Source of the DNA: Litchfieldia alkalitelluris
GTDB taxonomy: Bacteria > Bacillota > Bacilli > Bacillales > Salisediminibacteriaceae
Direction of reading: 5' to 3'
NCBI RefSeq assembly: GCF_002153425.1
Contig: NZ_KZ119600.1
Span: 3,540,120 to 3,604,119 of the forward strand
DNA length: 64,000 bases
Position 1 is the stretch's first letter. The number at the start of each line of letters is the position of its first letter. This document shows, piece by piece, positions 18,916-27,449 of the stretch. Both the position numbers and the translations under genes were made by a program. Under the pieces are notes generated by a model, which ran no database searches, was not told the DNA's origin, and saw nothing but the letters and a program-made list of their open reading frames with translations.

Positions 18916-19103
18916 GTAATTCGCCTCTCCTTTTAAGGACTAACAGTACTGACTATATCATATCATATAAAGTAATCCAGATATTAGTTTGCAGTATTGT
19001 CACATTTTTAACTATAAAGATAGAAAAAATAAGACGTGTTCATGGATTTTTTCCTTCATGGATATTATAATGTTTGTAAGAGTAAAGAAAGGAGTTGTTA
19101 AGA

Positions 19104-19340
19104 ATGGCAGAAACTACAATTGAAGCACAAGTACAAGAAGTTCTTGATAAATTACGTCCGTTCCTACTTCGTGACGGCGGAGACGTTGAACTAGTTGATG
19201 TGGAAGACGGCGTTGTTAAAGTTCGATTAATGGGGGCTTGCGGTTCTTGCCCAAGTTCAACTATCACATTAAAAGCTGGTATTGAACGCGCTCTTCTAGA
19301 GGAAGTACCAGGAATAACTGAACTAGAACAAGTATTTTAA
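19104..19340 (+). CDS. yutI: NifU C-terminal-domain Fe-S carrier (YutI/Nfu)
   Basis: A 78-residue stand-alone Nfu domain that binds a [4Fe-4S] cluster at CGSC (Cys46 and Cys49), bridging a dimer, and hands it to client enzymes. [22 protein letters not shown] is the classic family signature. AAAGGAG at 19087-19093 fits the ATG at 19104. One of several Fe-S assembly genes in the window. Confidence 0.94.
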   Translation: MAETTIEAQVQEVLDKLRPFLLRDGGDVELVDVEDGVVKVRLMGACGSCPSSTITLKAGIERALLEEVPGITELEQVF

Positions 19341-19355
19341 TTAATAATTTCTAAA

Positions 19356-19404
19356 TCAAAGACTATCCTGAGCTGTTTTTTCAAACAGTCTGGATAGTCT
19401 TTTT
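19356..19404. terminator. terminator between yutI and the dehydrogenase gene
   Basis: AAAGACTATCC, loop containing an inner CTGTTT/AAACAG stem, GGATAGTCTTTTTTT. Convergent genes on both sides. Confidence 0.85.
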
Positions 19405-19410
19405 TTGGCT

Positions 19411-20376
19411 CTAATTTACTGTTGCTTCTGGTTTCTTCCCACTTAGGACATCAATGATATTACGACTAGCAAGCTTAGCCATCTCCTGTCTTGTCTCTAC
19501 ACTGGCACTGCCAATATGAGGAAGGGCAACGACGTTTGAAAAACCTAGGAGGGGATGGTCATTACTTATTGGTTCTTCTCTGAATACATCCAATCCAGCT
19601 GCAGCAATTTCCTTTGAGCTCAGGGCGATTATTAAATCATCTTCGTTCACTAATCCACCCCTAGAAGCGTTAATAAAAATACTACTGTTTTTCATTTGCT
19701 TAAATGCCTCTATATCAAACATTTCCTTCGTTTTTTCCGTTAAAGGGGCAAGACAAACCACAAAGTCCGAACGTTCTAATAAATGTTGAAAGCTAACATA
19801 TGTAGCACCGAGCTCCTTTTCAGCATCGCTGTTATGCGTACGGTTATGATAAAGTATCTCCATGTCAAAACCTTTAGCCCGCTTTGCAACGGCTGCACCA
19901 ATTCTCCCCATTCCTATTATTCCTAACGTCTTATGGTGAATATCAGTTCCAGCTAACAGCATTGGAGCCCAGTTTTTCCAATTACCAGCTTTAATATATT
20001 CTGCACCTTCCACAATCCTTCTTGCAGTTGCCATTAGTAAACCAAAGGTCAGGTCAGCAGTTGTATCAGTCAATACATCTGGCGTGTTGCAAACTACGAC
20101 GCCTTTTTCTGTTGCAGCTTGAATATTAATGTTATCGAAACCAACAGCCATATTAGAAACAACCTTTAAATTGGGAGATTGATCTAATAATTTTTCATCA
20201 ATTTTATCCGATAACATCGTATACAAAGCAGTGGCTGTTTTAGCTTTCTCTATGAGTATTTCACGTGGGATAGGTTCCATTTCATGTGGCCACATTTCCA
20301 CTTCACCTATCTCCATTAAAGGGAGTAACGCCTCCTCAGGTACTTTCCGTGTAACATAAATAAATGGCTTTTCCAT
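19411..20376 (-). CDS. D-2-hydroxyacid dehydrogenase (glyoxylate/hydroxypyruvate reductase-like)
   Basis: NAD(P)-dependent reductase of 2-oxo acids, 321 residues. The dinucleotide motif GMGRIG occupies residues 155-160. The catalytic triad is Arg239 (NASRGGLVNE), Glu268 (DVFREEP) and His287 (LPHIGSAS). Closest by eye to the YvcT/GyaR group acting on glyoxylate, hydroxypyruvate or gluconate. An Asn-Arg after the Rossmann strand (YHNRT) suggests NADPH preference. It sits alone between yutI and yutH, where B. subtilis has the thr genes as I recall. Confidence 0.88.
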   Translation of the reverse strand: MEKPFIYVTRKVPEEALLPLMEIGEVEMWPHEMEPIPREILIEKAKTATALYTMLSDKIDEKLLDQSPNLKVVSNMAVGFDNINIQAATEKGVVVCNTPDVLTDTTADLTFGLLMATARRIVEGAEYIKAGNWKNWAPMLLAGTDIHHKTLGIIGMGRIGAAVAKRAKGFDMEILYHNRTHNSDAEKELGATYVSFQHLLERSDFVVCLAPLTEKTKEMFDIEAFKQMKNSSIFINASRGGLVNEDDLIIALSSKEIAAAGLDVFREEPISNDHPLLGFSNVVALPHIGSASVETRQEMAKLASRNIIDVLSGKKPEATVN

Positions 20377-20424
20377 GTTACGATCCCCTCCTTAATACCA
20401 TTATACTTATTAACTTTATTGAAA

Positions 20425-20463
20425 TAAAAAATAAACACAGCTTATCCTAATCGGTGCTGTGTT
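20425..20463 (-). terminator. terminator overlapping the end of yutH
   Basis: Minus strand AACACAGC, 14-base loop, GCTGTGTT, TATTTTTTATTT. The 5' arm and loop overlap the last codons of yutH. Confidence 0.75.
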
Positions 20464-21490
20464 GAGAATGAATGATCCAGTGTGGAAGTTTACTCACTAC
20501 CTTTAATTGCTCAAATCGTTGAAACAAATACTCAAATAACAATTCAAAATCTCCTGAACCCTTAAATAATTGGTAACATTTTTGAGCAATGATTTCTTTT
20601 TCTATTTCATTTCCTACTTGGTAATACTTTTCGATGTTCTCGAAATAATGAAGTGGAAATAACAGCCTAGAAAACAATAGCTTTTGATCTAGTAATGATA
20701 AGGGTTGCACTTTTTCATATTCATTTAAGAATGTGTCTATTAGATTGATACGTAAATGAAGGTATTCTGGAGAAACCCATATATTACGAATATACTCTGC
20801 TATGTCTCTCGTATAGTGATCAAATGTTAGATCTGTTGGCACTTTAATTTGTGATGTAGCACCTTCCCAAATCGTTAACCAGGTTGATTCCTGAAAGCGC
20901 TCATGGCAAATAGTCTTATGGACTCCCTGATAAGAAAAATCGTCGATTGCCATATCAGCAATCATTTGAATAGCATTTTCACTTACACCTAAAAAATATG
21001 GAAAGGACAAACAAAATTCTTTTTCAAGCTCTGTTTTCTCACTACTTTTAGTAACAGTTACATACCAGTTTTCTAATTGATCGAGACGTCGTTCCCACCT
21101 TTCCTTCCAAGGAAGAAACTGATTAGATAAATTTTTATCACTTGGGGTGTAATGATATCCAAGCTGATGAAATTGTGCTAGGCGATAACCTAATTCCCCT
21201 CCCATGTCCCCATTAAATTCAGGGAGTTGGAAAACAATATAACTGACGCCGTTATCCCAAATTGTACTACTCCTTTTACCTTCAGGGCTTATATAGGCAG
21301 CTACGTCATAGTCACCTTGATTGTTCAGCCATTGACCCATAAATATTTTTTCATTAACCATCTTTTCAGGATAATTGATTGGACGAAGTAAATAGCCCAG
21401 ACCTTCTGCAAAAATAATGTGGTCACTTCCAATTTGCATGATTTGTTCTGGATATATTTTAAATTGATTATACAGTTCTCTTTCTATCAT
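20447..21490 (-). CDS. yutH: spore coat-associated protein YutH (kinase-like fold)
   Basis: A 347-residue protein of the CotS/YutH family of spore proteins with an aminoglycoside-phosphotransferase-like fold. Visible family traits are FHQLGYHYTPS near residue 110 and VHKTICHERFQESTWLTIWEG near residue 190, which replaces the usual catalytic HGD loop, so kinase activity is doubtful. The ATG at 21490 follows GGTGGTG; an in-frame ATG seven codons upstream lies inside the ribosome-binding region. Expected in the mother cell during sporulation. Confidence 0.85.
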   Translation of the reverse strand: MIERELYNQFKIYPEQIMQIGSDHIIFAEGLGYLLRPINYPEKMVNEKIFMGQWLNNQGDYDVAAYISPEGKRSSTIWDNGVSYIVFQLPEFNGDMGGELGYRLAQFHQLGYHYTPSDKNLSNQFLPWKERWERRLDQLENWYVTVTKSSEKTELEKEFCLSFPYFLGVSENAIQMIADMAIDDFSYQGVHKTICHERFQESTWLTIWEGATSQIKVPTDLTFDHYTRDIAEYIRNIWVSPEYLHLRINLIDTFLNEYEKVQPLSLLDQKLLFSRLLFPLHYFENIEKYYQVGNEIEKEIIAQKCYQLFKGSGDFELLFEYLFQRFEQLKVVSKLPHWIIHSQHSTD

Positions 21491-21829
21491 AAAAACACCA
21501 CCTTCCTCCATCCCTGATTACCCTTTTATAGTCTATGACCTAGAATCACAACACGTTCACTTCTAATGGAATATTTTAACGAACATCACACACACTAAAG
21601 GATATTCTGCACAATTAATTGACTAAAGCTACACAATTGAACTAGCTTCAGGCTACTCGAATTCCGTAATCGGCTAGCAAGGTTCTTATTGCATTATATC
21701 GCTTTACGCCTTATCCAATGCTAGCTATTTCGATTAACAGTGTACAACTTCTATCTCATTTACTATTTATATGTAACATAGGCTAATGAACTGCATATAC
21801 TTTTCAAAAGATGCAGAAAGGGGATTTCA
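21491..21829. other. non-coding divergent region between yutH and yutG
   Basis: About 340 bases holding the upstream regions of two divergent genes. I see no convincing riboswitch, repeat or small gene. GCTAGC occurs twice (near 21674 and 21730) flanking an imperfect fold, without a clear role. Confidence 0.5.
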
Positions 21830-22321
21830 ATGAAAAAGAACAGTGAATATTATACGCAAAAAGCTCGTGAGTGGTTGCTCGAACGTGGAGTGACTATTGA
21901 AGATATTGGTGATCTTGTATTTTTCCTTCAAGAAGCATACGTAGATGGACTTACGAAGGAACAATGTATTGAACACATTGAAAAGGTTTTGCAGAAAAGA
22001 GAAGTTCAAAATGCCATTATGACTGGCATTCAGTTAGACCGTTTAGCCGAACAAGGTAAGTTAGATGATCCTATTCAAGGAATTATTGAACGAGATGAAG
22101 GGCTATATGGTGTAGATGAAATTATCGCCCTCTCTATAGTTAATGTTTATGGATCAATCGGTTTTACCAATTATGGTTATATTGATAAGAAAAAGCCTGG
22201 TGTTCTCCAGAAGCTAAATGATAAGAATCAGGGATGTCATACATTTTTAGATGATATTGTAGGGGCAATTGCAGCTGCCGCATCTAGTAGGCTTGCCCAC
22301 AGTGTCGAAGAAACAGAATAA
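21830..22321 (+). CDS. yutG: YutG, phosphatidylglycerophosphatase A-like
   Basis: A 163-residue member of the PgpA family. The motifs VDEIIALSIVNVYGSIGFTNYG near residue 93 and GCHTFLDDIVGAIAAA near residue 145 carry the metal-binding Glu/Asp positions seen in PgpA. It has less hydrophobic character than the E. coli membrane enzyme, like B. subtilis YutG. Probable phosphatase, exact substrate unproven. AAAGGGG precedes the ATG. Confidence 0.88.
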   Translation: MKKNSEYYTQKAREWLLERGVTIEDIGDLVFFLQEAYVDGLTKEQCIEHIEKVLQKREVQNAIMTGIQLDRLAEQGKLDDPIQGIIERDEGLYGVDEIIALSIVNVYGSIGFTNYGYIDKKKPGVLQKLNDKNQGCHTFLDDIVGAIAAAASSRLAHSVEETE

Positions 22322-22337
22322 CGAAAGATATTATATA

Positions 22338-22386
22338 AAAAACACCACGAAATTGGTCAATTGAACGATTTCGTGGTGTTTCTTTT
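22338..22386. terminator. bidirectional terminator between yutG and yutF
   Basis: AAACACCACGAAAT, 14-base loop, ATTTCGTGGTGTTT; the stem has 14 perfect pairs. Confidence 0.9.
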
Positions 22387-23155
22387 AAAATTTCCATTCA
22401 TATAGGGAGTCAATGGACCAGGTTGGTTGAACCTCAATTTCCTTTAGGTGCTCCTTTGAAGTAACACCTGTATGTACAATAATCGTATCCATACCAGCGT
22501 TAATGCCAGCTAAAATATCTGTCTGATAGTTATCTCCTACCATCACCGTTTCTTCTAATGACGTGCCTAAAACTTCTAGTGCTTGATTAACGATAATCGA
22601 CTCAGGTTTTCCAATAAATATAGGCTTAACCCCAGTAGATACATGAACAACAGAGGTCAGGGAACCGTTACCAGGAAGAAGCCCTCTCTCCGTTGGAATA
22701 GCAACATCTCCATTTGTAGATATAAATAGTGCACCGGCTCTCACAGCAAGACATGCCTTTGACAGCTTTTCATAATTAATATCTCTGTCAATTCCCATTA
22801 CAACAACGTCTACATTTTTTTCAACTTCTACTAATTGTAATCCATTCTCCTTTAATGCTTCTTCAAGCCCTTCTTCTCCAATCATATATACACGGGCTTC
22901 AGGGGACCGTTCATGGATGTAATTTGATGTTGCCATACTTGTGGTAAAAACATGTTCTGCGGTCGCTGGAATGTCGAGCGTAATTAGTTTTTCTGCAACC
23001 TGCTCAGGTGTTCTTGAAGAATTATTTGTTACAAATAAATAAGGCAAGTTTCTATCTGCAAGATTCTTTACGAAATAAGATGCTGCTTCTATTTTTTCTT
23101 CTCCTCGATACATCGTTCCATCGAGGTCTATTAAATATCCTTTATACTCTTTCAC
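22385..23155 (-). CDS. yutF: HAD-family phosphatase YutF (NagD/p-nitrophenylphosphatase type)
   Basis: Haloacid dehalogenase superfamily phosphatase with a C2B cap. The nucleophile motif DLDGTMYRG starts at about residue 11, motif II is FVTNNSS near residue 41, Lys in FIGKPE is motif III, and VGDNYQTDILAG is motif IV. The start is a GTG at 23155, seven bases after AGGAGGAG; the longer open frame would place the ribosome site inside the gene. 256 residues. Likely dephosphorylates small phosphorylated metabolites. Confidence 0.92.
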   Translation of the reverse strand: MKEYKGYLIDLDGTMYRGEEKIEAASYFVKNLADRNLPYLFVTNNSSRTPEQVAEKLITLDIPATAEHVFTTSMATSNYIHERSPEARVYMIGEEGLEEALKENGLQLVEVEKNVDVVVMGIDRDINYEKLSKACLAVRAGALFISTNGDVAIPTERGLLPGNGSLTSVVHVSTGVKPIFIGKPESIIVNQALEVLGTSLEETVMVGDNYQTDILAGINAGMDTIIVHTGVTSKEHLKEIEVQPTWSIDSLYEWKF

Positions 23156-23175
23156 ACTAACTCTCCTCCTGTTCA

Positions 23176-23212
23176 ATAAAAAATACCGTCACCCTTGTAT
23201 GAGTGACGATAC
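23176..23212 (-). terminator. terminator of the SufR-like gene
   Basis: Minus strand GTATCGTCAC, 9-base loop, GGTGACGGTAT, TTTTTATT. Confidence 0.8.
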
Positions 23213-23220
23213 TCCAAATA

Positions 23221-23850
23221 TTACTTTGGACTGATTTTATAATAACAGTGCCCATCTTGTCCAGTTGCCATGCAATTGATCACTTGAACTTCTGCATTTA
23301 AAAGTTCTGTTAATAGGTTCTTTTCACACTCACAGACCACTGGAAACTCCTTAGCCACTTCAGCTATGGGACAATTAAATTGTTTTAATACATAAGTCCC
23401 ATCAGGTTCTTCAGTTACCTCCGCCATAAAGCCATTTTCATTTTGAAGCCTAGCAATTTCATATAGTTTTTCTTGGAAGTCTTTTAAAAACATTCGCTTT
23501 TCGTATTTCTTCTTGATTCGCTCTGTTCTCATGTCAAATAATGCTTTTACCTTTGTAGCACCATCCAATTCCTCTAAGTTTTTTAGTAGCTCAATTGCAA
23601 GTGTCGCATAATCCCTTGGAAACATCTCCTGACCTGAATGGGACAATTGATAAACATTTGTTGGGCGTCCCATCGCTTGCCTTAATAAAGTTGTCTCAAC
23701 AATATCATCTCTCTCTAATGTGTTAAGATGTCTCCTTACTGCCATTTCTGTTATATCCAATTCATGAGCGATTGCTGAAACGGTTAGCTGCCTTTCCCTT
23801 TTTAACAGACTCAATATTTGTTCTCTTGTTGAGGTGGTTTTAGTTGCCAT
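23221..23850 (-). CDS. HTH regulator with C-terminal cysteine cluster, SufR-like
   Basis: A 209-residue transcription factor. Residues 8-70 form a winged helix-turn-helix (REQILSLLKRERQLTVSAIA, then ITEMAVRRHLNTLERDDIV). The C-terminal part holds cysteines at about 160, 173, 175, 193 and 202 within NCPIAEVAKEFPVVCECE and CMATGQDGHC, the layout of SufR-type Fe-S sensing repressors. SufR represses suf genes when it carries a cluster. The window contains a suf operon and other Fe-S genes, so a role in Fe-S homeostasis is plausible but not shown. The ATG at 23850 is chosen over a GTG three codons upstream. Gene is flanked by yutF and yutE. Confidence 0.75.
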   Translation of the reverse strand: MATKTTSTREQILSLLKRERQLTVSAIAHELDITEMAVRRHLNTLERDDIVETTLLRQAMGRPTNVYQLSHSGQEMFPRDYATLAIELLKNLEELDGATKVKALFDMRTERIKKKYEKRMFLKDFQEKLYEIARLQNENGFMAEVTEEPDGTYVLKQFNCPIAEVAKEFPVVCECEKNLLTELLNAEVQVINCMATGQDGHCYYKISPK

Positions 23851-23990
23851 CTTCCTCACCTTCCTTCCCCTTTATTTTACATAATTAAATATAAGCAGAG
23901 AATAAGATTACATAAATGTTTACAAATTTGACTAAATCAGTTCACTGTTTGTTCACTATTTCACATAATTACTTGAAAAAGGAGTGTGCG

Positions 23991-24440
23991 TCACTCCTTA
24001 GTAGGGAGAAAAGCAGAAACTGGTCCCAATTCACTTTTTAAATACAATCTAATTTTTCCAGAATACTTTAGTAATATCTCTGATTCATTTCGTAATGATT
24101 CGGCTAACTTGTCGTGGTCAATACTTATGTAATCTTGTAATAGGACCTTTCTCCAAGGTATGATCCTCTTTAAAGACAAACCATCATTTTCAGAAATTAC
24201 TCTTTCATCAACTAATATGTCTACGACGTCTTCATAACTTCCAGGATCGCGCATAATAAAACCATCAATCATCTGGTTCCCAACGTCTATAATAATTTCA
24301 ATTGTCATATGAGCGATACGTTCTAAAGCTAATTTATTTATTTCATGATCCCATTCGTGTGCTGAAAATAACTCAAGCTGTTTTTCCAGGACTTTTAATC
24401 GCTTCTCGATTAAATCACGATCTACAAAGTACATTTTCAT
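23991..24440 (-). CDS. yutE: YutE, HepT-like domain protein (DUF86)
   Basis: A roughly 149-residue all-helical protein of the DUF86/HepT fold. HepT toxins are RNases with an R-x4-6-H motif and are paired with a MntA nucleotidyltransferase antitoxin. Here the matching stretch is WRKVLLQDYISI, with Arg but no His, and no antitoxin gene is adjacent, so this is probably not an active toxin. YutE occurs at this place in many Bacillus genomes. Several in-frame starts (GTG, ATG, ATG) crowd together and the exact one is uncertain. Confidence 0.82.
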   Translation of the reverse strand: MKMYFVDRDLIEKRLKVLEKQLELFSAHEWDHEINKLALERIAHMTIEIIIDVGNQMIDGFIMRDPGSYEDVVDILVDERVISENDGLSLKRIIPWRKVLLQDYISIDHDKLAESLRNESEILLKYSGKIRLYLKSELGPVSAFLPTKE

Positions 24441-24652
24441 CACATCCTACTCTAAATCTACACTTACAGATATTTTACCACAAAAATTTATATATCTAGA
24501 GAGAATTTTGTCAAAAAGTTGTTAACATTTATTTTATAGTGTTTATTTGGTATGATTATGTAGTAATTCTTTTTATTCATAGACGGATTTTTACTTTTTA
24601 TCATGCTGTTTTCTTAATGTAAACATCCCAAAAACGTAAAGGGGCGAATGAT

Positions 24653-24919
24653 ATGTCAGAACGGTTCTTTTTATATGATGAAAATGAAGACACTAAATCG
24701 AGGTATGTTAGTTTTATGGGGGAACAACAACGCTACGATATTATTTTAATATCTACCAATCGTTATTATGGGAAAAAATTAGTCTTAGATGTACAATCTA
24801 ACCGTTTTGCTATTATAGGGCAAGATGACTTAGAAGAGCCTGGGTACATAGAAGAAGCTTTTAATCTGAAGGACGATGAAGGCCAAGAGTTAAGGGAATT
24901 TCTTTACGAAGTAATATAA
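24653..24919 (+). CDS. DUF3055 family protein
   Basis: An 88-residue soluble acidic protein. The sequence FFLYDENEDT, YVSFMGEQQRYDI, and RFAIIGQDDLEEPGYIEEAF matches my recollection of the DUF3055 family of Bacillaceae. Function unknown. AAAGGGG precedes the ATG. It is followed by a terminator hairpin that carries the ribosome binding site of the next gene. Confidence 0.75.
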   Translation: MSERFFLYDENEDTKSRYVSFMGEQQRYDIILISTNRYYGKKLVLDVQSNRFAIIGQDDLEEPGYIEEAFNLKDDEGQELREFLYEVI

Positions 24920-24930
24920 TGATTTAAATA

Positions 24931-24970
24931 AACCTCCTCTCCACATACTATTTGGAAAGGAGGTTTTTTT
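24931..24970 (+). terminator. terminator hairpin containing the next gene's Shine-Dalgarno sequence
   Basis: AACCTCCTCTCC, 11-base loop, GGAAAGGAGGTT and seven T. The stem has one mismatch. The 3' arm holds AAAGGAGG (24956-24963), placed eight bases before the GTG at 24972. The same hairpin can end transcription and bury the ribosome binding site. Confidence 0.85.
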
Positions 24971-24971
24971 G

Positions 24972-25241
24972 GTGACGAAAAAGGAAGAAAAACACTACAC
25001 TGACTTTTCTACTGTTGAAAAAAACAGAAATGAAGTTATTCCAGAACAAACCCCCGAAGGGCCATATGGCTCCCCTTACGAAGGGAGCTTAGAAAAAACC
25101 ACACCTTGGCAAGAAGGACAAAGGTCAGTAAGCGGGTTTGCTTATGAAAATCGTAACCTACACCAAGACCTTGAACGAAAAGACCCTAATGCTCATAAAA
25201 CACACGATGATAAACGGGTAGATAGTGAGGAACCATTTTAA
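24972..25241 (+). CDS. small hydrophilic conserved Bacillus protein
   Basis: An 89-residue, highly charged protein with no hydrophobic core (TEQTPEGPYGSPYEGS, TPWQEGQRS, ENRNLHQDLERKDPNAHKTH), probably disordered. Similar proteins are annotated in Bacillus only as cytosolic protein. GTG at 24972 is preferred to the TTG one codon earlier by spacing to AAAGGAGG, though both are possible. Confidence 0.7.
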   Translation: MTKKEEKHYTDFSTVEKNRNEVIPEQTPEGPYGSPYEGSLEKTTPWQEGQRSVSGFAYENRNLHQDLERKDPNAHKTHDDKRVDSEEPF

Positions 25242-25359
25242 ATTTAAATTGGCTGCCCTGAAAAATTATTACTATTTTTATTGCCATTTAAAAACACTTC
25301 ACTCGCTTTCCGTTGGTCGAACATGAGCATCGTCGCTATTTTCATGCTTTAACTAGTTA

Positions 25360-25386
25360 AGTGCCCAATATTATTTATTGGGCACT
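25360..25386. terminator. hairpin downstream of the esterase gene
   Basis: AGTGCCCAAT, 7-base loop, ATTGGGCACT, a perfect 10-bp stem between convergent genes. No strong T-run follows on the minus strand. The AGTGCCC/GGGCACT core equals that of the palindrome array at 30246. Confidence 0.55.
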
Positions 25387-25451
25387 CTCTATAGTTATGG
25401 TTTCTTCATTCTCTTATATACCTCATAAAGTATTGCCGAAGCAGCCTCCAA

Positions 25452-26957
25452 TTATTGAAGCTGGTCTGTGTTCAAAGTATATTGACTTAGATAATCCCAA
25501 ACGATCTGACGGTTAATATCAACATTGTTTGGCTCACTGTGACCATGTCCAGCAATTGCATACTGAATAATATCAGCATGATCACCACTGTATGAGTATC
25601 TAGTGACGTTAGCATTCACTGTTTCTCCATCTACTCGGCCATCATTATCTATGCCTAACTTATCTGCCCACCAAGGACCTACATCTAAGAAGTGGTGGAA
25701 AGCAGGTTCACCAAAGTTCGCACCAAAGTTGTCTGTCCCGCCTTGGAATGGAATAACAGTATCTGCTTCTCCCATTACGTGAATAATGGAAATTGGTGTT
25801 GTTGGAGACTCATCATTTAATTCATATCCTAATGTCATAGTAGCTCCAAGCGGTGCAACTGCAGCAAGTCTATCTGACAGGTTCACTGCTAGGTTGAATG
25901 AGAACATCCCACCACTAGAGAAACCAGTAGCATATACGCGATCAAGATCAATGGTGTATAGTTCATCAAAATGATCAATCATTGCAGATACAAAACCTAC
26001 ATCGTCCACTTGATCTCTATAAATGTACTGAAGGGCGATAGAATATCCTGGATCCCATTGAGTACCTGCAACAGGTAACGGATTACCGAAGAAACCTGGA
26101 AGATAGCCTGAATTCGGGTCATCTAATGGCAATACTGTTGAACTTGGGAAAACTGCAATAACGCCTTCTTCTTCTGCTATATCCCGCCAAGCTCCTTGTA
26201 CATTACCGCTACCACCCATTCCATGGAAGTAGAATAGTAATGGAACATCACTTTGACCATCATAACTAGAGGGTATATAGTATTGGAAATTTCGGTCGTA
26301 TTCAGCATGACTGAATCCGTCACTTAAAACCATAGCACCTGTTTTTTGAACATTGAATTGTAAATCTACTGACTCGACTCGGCCATCAATCGTTACTGTA
26401 AGCACTTCCAAATTAGCAGATCCATTTAAATGAAGGCTGCCATCTACAGTAGCGTGATCTCCGTTGATAACGCTTTCAACAACATTTTCATTATCGGAAA
26501 TGTATGTGAAATGAGTGACAGCAGAACCATCAATGGTTTCATTACGTCTTTTAATATCAAGAACTTCAACTAGTGCATTGAATAAAGAACCGTCAACAGC
26601 TTCTACCTCAAGTTCCGAAGATGTTTGAGATACTCTATATGGAGGACCAGGTTGTGCAAATCTAGACATTAATTCTTGAACAGATAAACCTATATTCTCT
26701 TCCGTTACCTCTTCGCCAAGCAAATTAGTAATGATATTATATTTTCCAGGTGTGATACCTAAAGCTTTAGCTTCCTGAACCATGTCATAGCCCGAAGATC
26801 CACTTGCTTCCTCCGCACTCATATCATTATCTGTTATTTCCTCTTCAGCTGCTACTCCCCATGCTCCGACTCCCAACAACATCACTAACATAACTGCCGC
26901 TGTGACTATAAAACTTAATTTGCCTTTTCTTCGCATCTTCTTCTCTCGCATATTCAT
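25452..26957 (-). CDS. secreted polyhydroxybutyrate-depolymerase-like esterase
   Basis: A 501-residue exported alpha/beta hydrolase of the LpqC/PHB depolymerase (esterase_phb) group. Residues about 10-38 form a signal peptide (LSFIVTAAVMLVMLLGVGAWGVAA). An N-terminal extension of about 190 residues precedes the catalytic domain. There the oxyanion region is FHGMGGSG, the nucleophile elbow GFSSGG, the acid VMGEADTVIPF and the base GHGHSEP. It could act on polyesters, feruloyl esters or lipids. The start at 26957 follows TTGGAGGCG. It interrupts the yutE-yutD gene order and looks like an acquired gene. Confidence 0.82.
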   Translation of the reverse strand: MNMREKKMRRKGKLSFIVTAAVMLVMLLGVGAWGVAAEEEITDNDMSAEEASGSSGYDMVQEAKALGITPGKYNIITNLLGEEVTEENIGLSVQELMSRFAQPGPPYRVSQTSSELEVEAVDGSLFNALVEVLDIKRRNETIDGSAVTHFTYISDNENVVESVINGDHATVDGSLHLNGSANLEVLTVTIDGRVESVDLQFNVQKTGAMVLSDGFSHAEYDRNFQYYIPSSYDGQSDVPLLFYFHGMGGSGNVQGAWRDIAEEEGVIAVFPSSTVLPLDDPNSGYLPGFFGNPLPVAGTQWDPGYSIALQYIYRDQVDDVGFVSAMIDHFDELYTIDLDRVYATGFSSGGMFSFNLAVNLSDRLAAVAPLGATMTLGYELNDESPTTPISIIHVMGEADTVIPFQGGTDNFGANFGEPAFHHFLDVGPWWADKLGIDNDGRVDGETVNANVTRYSYSGDHADIIQYAIAGHGHSEPNNVDINRQIVWDYLSQYTLNTDQLQ

Positions 26958-27366
26958 AACGCCTCCAATCATAGAATTCTGTTCTTCATTTTACAAGCAT
27001 TCGATAGCCCTGTAGCCCTGTAGTACTGCAACTTGTCCGTCCTTAATTCCCACTAAGACTGATTTCATCCTCACAAATCCTTCCAAACCACCTTTATAAA
27101 ACTGAATATTCAGTCTTTTTTATAGAAACTCCTCCCCTCATTAAAAACCGAATGTAATTTAGTACAAACTAAAGATAATATATTAGATTTTCTTACACAA
27201 CGTACATGATGTTCTAAAATAACATTCTTATTTCCTCATTTATACTGAATGTCCAGATGAGTAAACACTACAACCAACACCAACAGTGGCTTTTTGACAG
27301 GTTTTTAATCTAGTCGTTCTGTACTTCCCATCGTTTTTCATGTCAAGGTCTTCTTTACATAAAAAA
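26958..27366. other. non-coding region between the esterase gene and the transposon
   Basis: About 400 bases. AGCCCTGTAGCCCTGTAGTA near 27007 contains a short tandem repeat. No gene, terminator or named operator is evident. The right end, TAAAAAA (27360-27366), is a possible target-site duplication of the element that follows. Confidence 0.5.
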
Positions 27367-27449
27367 GGCTGTTTTCGTATAGATTGTTGCTTTCTTGACC
27401 ATATACTTATAAAGGGTTGATATAATGGGGTTTAAGGAGGCGTTCGGGT

